Source: Bacteroidia bacterium
GTDB taxonomy: Bacteria > Bacteroidota > Bacteroidia > J057
Reading direction: 5' to 3'
Assembly: GCA_030430205.1 (NCBI GenBank)
Contig: JAUIGE010000007.1
Coordinates: 124,001-188,000 of the forward strand
Length of the DNA stretch: 64,000 nucleotides
Made by a program: the position numbers and the translations under genes. Below the pieces are notes generated by a model that saw only the letters and a program-made list of their open reading frames with translations, was not told the origin of the DNA and did not search any database. Within the stretch, counting starts at the first letter, position 1. Each line of letters starts with the position of its first letter. Shown here in pieces: positions 61,755-64,000 of this stretch.

Positions 61755-64000
61755 CTATTCGAATCTTACAACTTTTTCTCCATCTGCCACAGGCACATCC
61801 TCTGCCTGTAAGCTCTGCTCTATAGGAGTGGGTACTTCCAGGATTGCATCACCATGCTGATCGTGGTCGGCATCAACTACCCTGATATAAGGTGCGATAA
61901 CCAGCGCCACAATTGAGGTAAGCTTAATCAGAATGTTCATAGAAGGACCAGAAGTGTCCTTGAATGGATCTCCCACGGTATCACCTGTTACAGAAGCTTT
62001 GTGCGCTGAAGAGCCTTTGTAATGCATCTCTCCATCAATCATTACCCCTTTCTCAAAAGATTTTTTCGCATTATCCCAGGCACCACCTGCATTGTTTTGG
62101 AAAATACCCATCAGGACACCCGAAACGGTGATACCTGCGAGCAGGCCTCCCAATACTTCCGGTCCAAAGGCAAAGCCTACAACAACCGGAGTGATCAAGG
62201 TGATAGCTCCGGGGGCCAACATCTCACGCAAAGAAGCCTTGGTGGATATAGCTACGCATTTTTCATACTCAGGCGTAGCTGTTCCTTCCATGATACCGGG
62301 AATCTCCGCAAACTGGCGGCGCACCTCGTTGACCATATCCATGGCTGCGCGGCCTACCGCGGCGATCGCCAGAGAAGAGAATATAAACGGAATCATACCA
62401 CCGACAAATAATCCGGCAAGCACATCCGCTTTGTAAATATCAATGCTATCAATGCCTGAAAGGCCTACAAAGGCAGCAAAAAGCGCCAGGGCTGTCAAGG
62501 CAGCAGAAGCAATGGCAAAGCCTTTGCCGGAAGCTGCTGTGGTATTACCCACGGCATCGAGGTTGTCAGTACGGCCACGTACTTCTTTGGGCAAGCCGGC
62601 CATCTCAGCGATGCCGCCGGCATTGTCGGCAATAGGGCCAAAAGCATCAATAGACAACTGCATAGCAGTGGTTGCCATCATACCAGCAGCTGTGATAGCT
62701 ACCCCGTAGAGGCCAGCCAACTCAAATGCACCATAGATACCTGCTGCAAGTACAACTATAGGAATCACTGTGGACTCCATGCCCACTGCCAAACCGCCGA
62801 TGATATTGGTGGCGTGGCCAGTTCCTGATTGCTGAATAATGCTATTCACAGGGCGTTTGCCCATGGAAGTATAATACTCCGTGACAAAACTCATAATCGC
62901 ACCAATCACCAATCCCAGAAGGATACAGTAGAAGACATGCATACGGGTAAATTCATAGCCCCGTATCTCCATGCCTCCTTCAGGCAACATATATTGTACC
63001 AGGAAGAAAGAAGCTATTACTGTCAGGATAATAGAACCCCAGTTACCCATATTTAGGGCTTTCATCACACTGGAATCTTCGCCTTTGATGCGGACAAAAA
63101 ATCCGGCAATGATAGAGAATACCAGGCCCAGACCCGCTATAAGCATCGGGAGGAGAATAGGAGAAATACCACCAAAATTGTCTGCAAGGGCTACATTCTC
63201 TGCTCCTAAGCCGCGAACTTCACGTCCCAGGACCATGGTAGCCAGGATGGTGGCTACATAGGAGCCAAAGAGGTCGGCTCCCATACCGGCAACGTCGCCG
63301 ACATTGTCACCGACATTGTCGGCGATGGTGGCTGGGTTGCGGGGGTCATCCTCAGGGATGCCTGCTTCTACTTTTCCGACGAGGTCGGCACCTACATCAG
63401 CAGCTTTGGTATAAATACCTCCACCGACACGGGCAAAAAGGGCAATACTCTCAGCTCCCAATGAGAAGCCTGCGAGTACTTCCAGGGCTTGCTCCATCGG
63501 TACACCGATGACATCTCCAGATTGAGATACAAACATCTGGTAGAATACAATGAAAAGAGAACCCAAACCCAAAACGGCAAGGCCTGCTACGCCAAGTCCC
63601 ATTACCATGCCTCCTCTGAAGGAAACATTAAGGGCCTTTGCCAGGCTGGTACGTGCAGCCTGCGTGGTTCTTACATTTGCCTTCGTGGCAATCGTCATAC
63701 CGATATAACCGGCAAGAGCTGATAAAAAGGCTCCAATAAGGAAGGCTCCGGCTATCCAGGGGTGGGAGGTTTCTACCATTCCACCAGAGATTCCCAGAAG
63801 GATGGAAACGATGACAGCAAAAATTGCCAAAATTTTCCATTCAGCTCTCAAAAAAGCTAAAGCGCCACGCGCTATGTACCCAGCAAGTTCTTTCATGTTG
63901 TCATCACCGGCATCCTGGCGGTTAACCCAGGCAGCATGTATTCCCATTACTGCAAGGCCAACGATCCCCAAAATTGGGATAACAAAAACTAAATTAGTCA
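61755..64000 (-). CDS. hppA: Membrane-bound proton/sodium pyrophosphatase (5' end outside window)
   Basis: At least 748 codons are present, and the frame continues without an ATG past the right edge ([19 protein letters not shown]), so the start lies outside. The catalytic region is complete: [20 protein letters not shown], then [20 protein letters not shown], and the last motif [20 protein letters not shown]. The K+-dependence position reads [13 protein letters not shown], with Ala where K+-independent enzymes carry Lys, so a K+-dependent type is likely. These pumps use pyrophosphate hydrolysis to move H+ or Na+ across the inner membrane. About 15-16 helices are expected. Confidence 0.95.
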   Translation of the reverse strand, partial: TNLVFVIPILGIVGLAVMGIHAAWVNRQDAGDDNMKELAGYIARGALAFLRAEWKILAIFAVIVSILLGISGGMVETSHPWIAGAFLIGAFLSALAGYIGMTIATKANVRTTQAARTSLAKALNVSFRGGMVMGLGVAGLAVLGLGSLFIVFYQMFVSQSGDVIGVPMEQALEVLAGFSLGAESIALFARVGGGIYTKAADVGADLVGKVEAGIPEDDPRNPATIADNVGDNVGDVAGMGADLFGSYVATILATMVLGREVRGLGAENVALADNFGGISPILLPMLIAGLGLVFSIIAGFFVRIKGEDSSVMKALNMGNWGSIILTVIASFFLVQYMLPEGGMEIRGYEFTRMHVFYCILLGLVIGAIMSFVTEYYTSMGKRPVNSIIQQSGTGHATNIIGGLAVGMESTVIPIVVLAAGIYGAFELAGLYGVAITAAGMMATTAMQLSIDAFGPIADNAGGIAEMAGLPKEVRGRTDNLDAVGNTTAASGKGFAIASAALTALALFAAFVGLSGIDSIDIYKADVLAGLFVGGMIPFIFSSLAIAAVGRAAMDMVNEVRRQFAEIPGIMEGTATPEYEKCVAISTKASLREMLAPGAITLITPVVVGFAFGPEVLGGLLAGITVSGVLMGIFQNNAGGAWDNAKKSFEKGVMIDGEMHYKGSSAHKASVTGDTVGDPFKDTSGPSMNILIKLTSIVALVIAPYIRVVDADHDQHGDAILEVPTPIEQSLQAEDVPVADGEKVVRFE

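Overview
The window comes from a member of the Bacteroidota, most likely the class Saprospiria (Lewinella or Haliscomenobacter relatives). This is inferred from gene content, not from a marker gene. Several proteins carry C-terminal type IX secretion (T9SS) sorting domains. There are three TonB-dependent receptors with carboxypeptidase-like N-terminal domains, a FecR anti-sigma factor, and DUF4249, GLPGLI, DUF4476 and TIGR03032 proteins. One promoter matches the Bacteroidota form (TTTG, 20 bases, TAnnTTTG). The DNA is chromosomal in character: glmM, truA, hppA and a tRNA-His lie at the right end, and no transposase, integrase or phage structural gene is visible.

Layout. 1-5.4 kb: a TetR/TolC efflux unit with a double operator, a CheY-like regulator, a rhomboid protease, an alpha/beta hydrolase, a DUF4476 protein and an orphan BlaI-type repressor with two operators. 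5.9-10 kb: three tandem paralogous T9SS-secreted proteins. 10-17.7 kb: a glycosyltransferase, an XRE-S24 repressor, an AGCS amino-acid symporter, a lipoprotein RidA, a secreted GH18 chitinase, a ferredoxin-CDGSH protein, and a YARHG lipoprotein coupled to a DUF2306 membrane protein. 18-25 kb: a coiled-coil lipoprotein, GLPGLI protein and TonB receptor, then a nucleotidyltransferase divergent from an HD-domain/Pycsar-effector fusion, then an internally deleted xisH with an intact xisI. 25.4-29 kb: a lipoprotein, a GT39 transferase with no ATG start, and PspC and M48-like proteins that each end in a zinc ribbon. 29-34 kb: FecR, STN-type TonB receptor and DUF4249 in one operon without an adjacent sigma factor.

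34-45 kb: a possible small RNA, a TIGR03032 protein, a seven-repeat FG-GAP T9SS protein, two more members of the paralogous secreted family, a decayed VPS10/BNR-type gene, two outer-membrane barrel proteins and a helical-repeat protein. 45.4-50.2 kb: a cassette of a dehydrogenase small subunit, a GMC oxidoreductase, a VioB-like ferritin-fold protein and a membrane-anchored AraC regulator. 50-54.5 kb: a second TonB receptor/DUF4249 pair and a DUF1207-like protein. 54.5-64 kb: PhnA-like protein, tRNA-His, truA, a response regulator with a hybrid kinase, glmM, a PLP enzyme and a membrane pyrophosphatase cut by the right edge.

The least ordinary parts are the HD/Pycsar-effector gene beside a nucleotidyltransferase and the xisHI remnant, the five-member secreted family, the GMC/ferritin-like cassette, the M48-like protein whose zinc motif reads RELGH, and a RidA protein with a lipoprotein signal. 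Several terminators and repeats, including a 53-base perfect palindrome, sit between genes.
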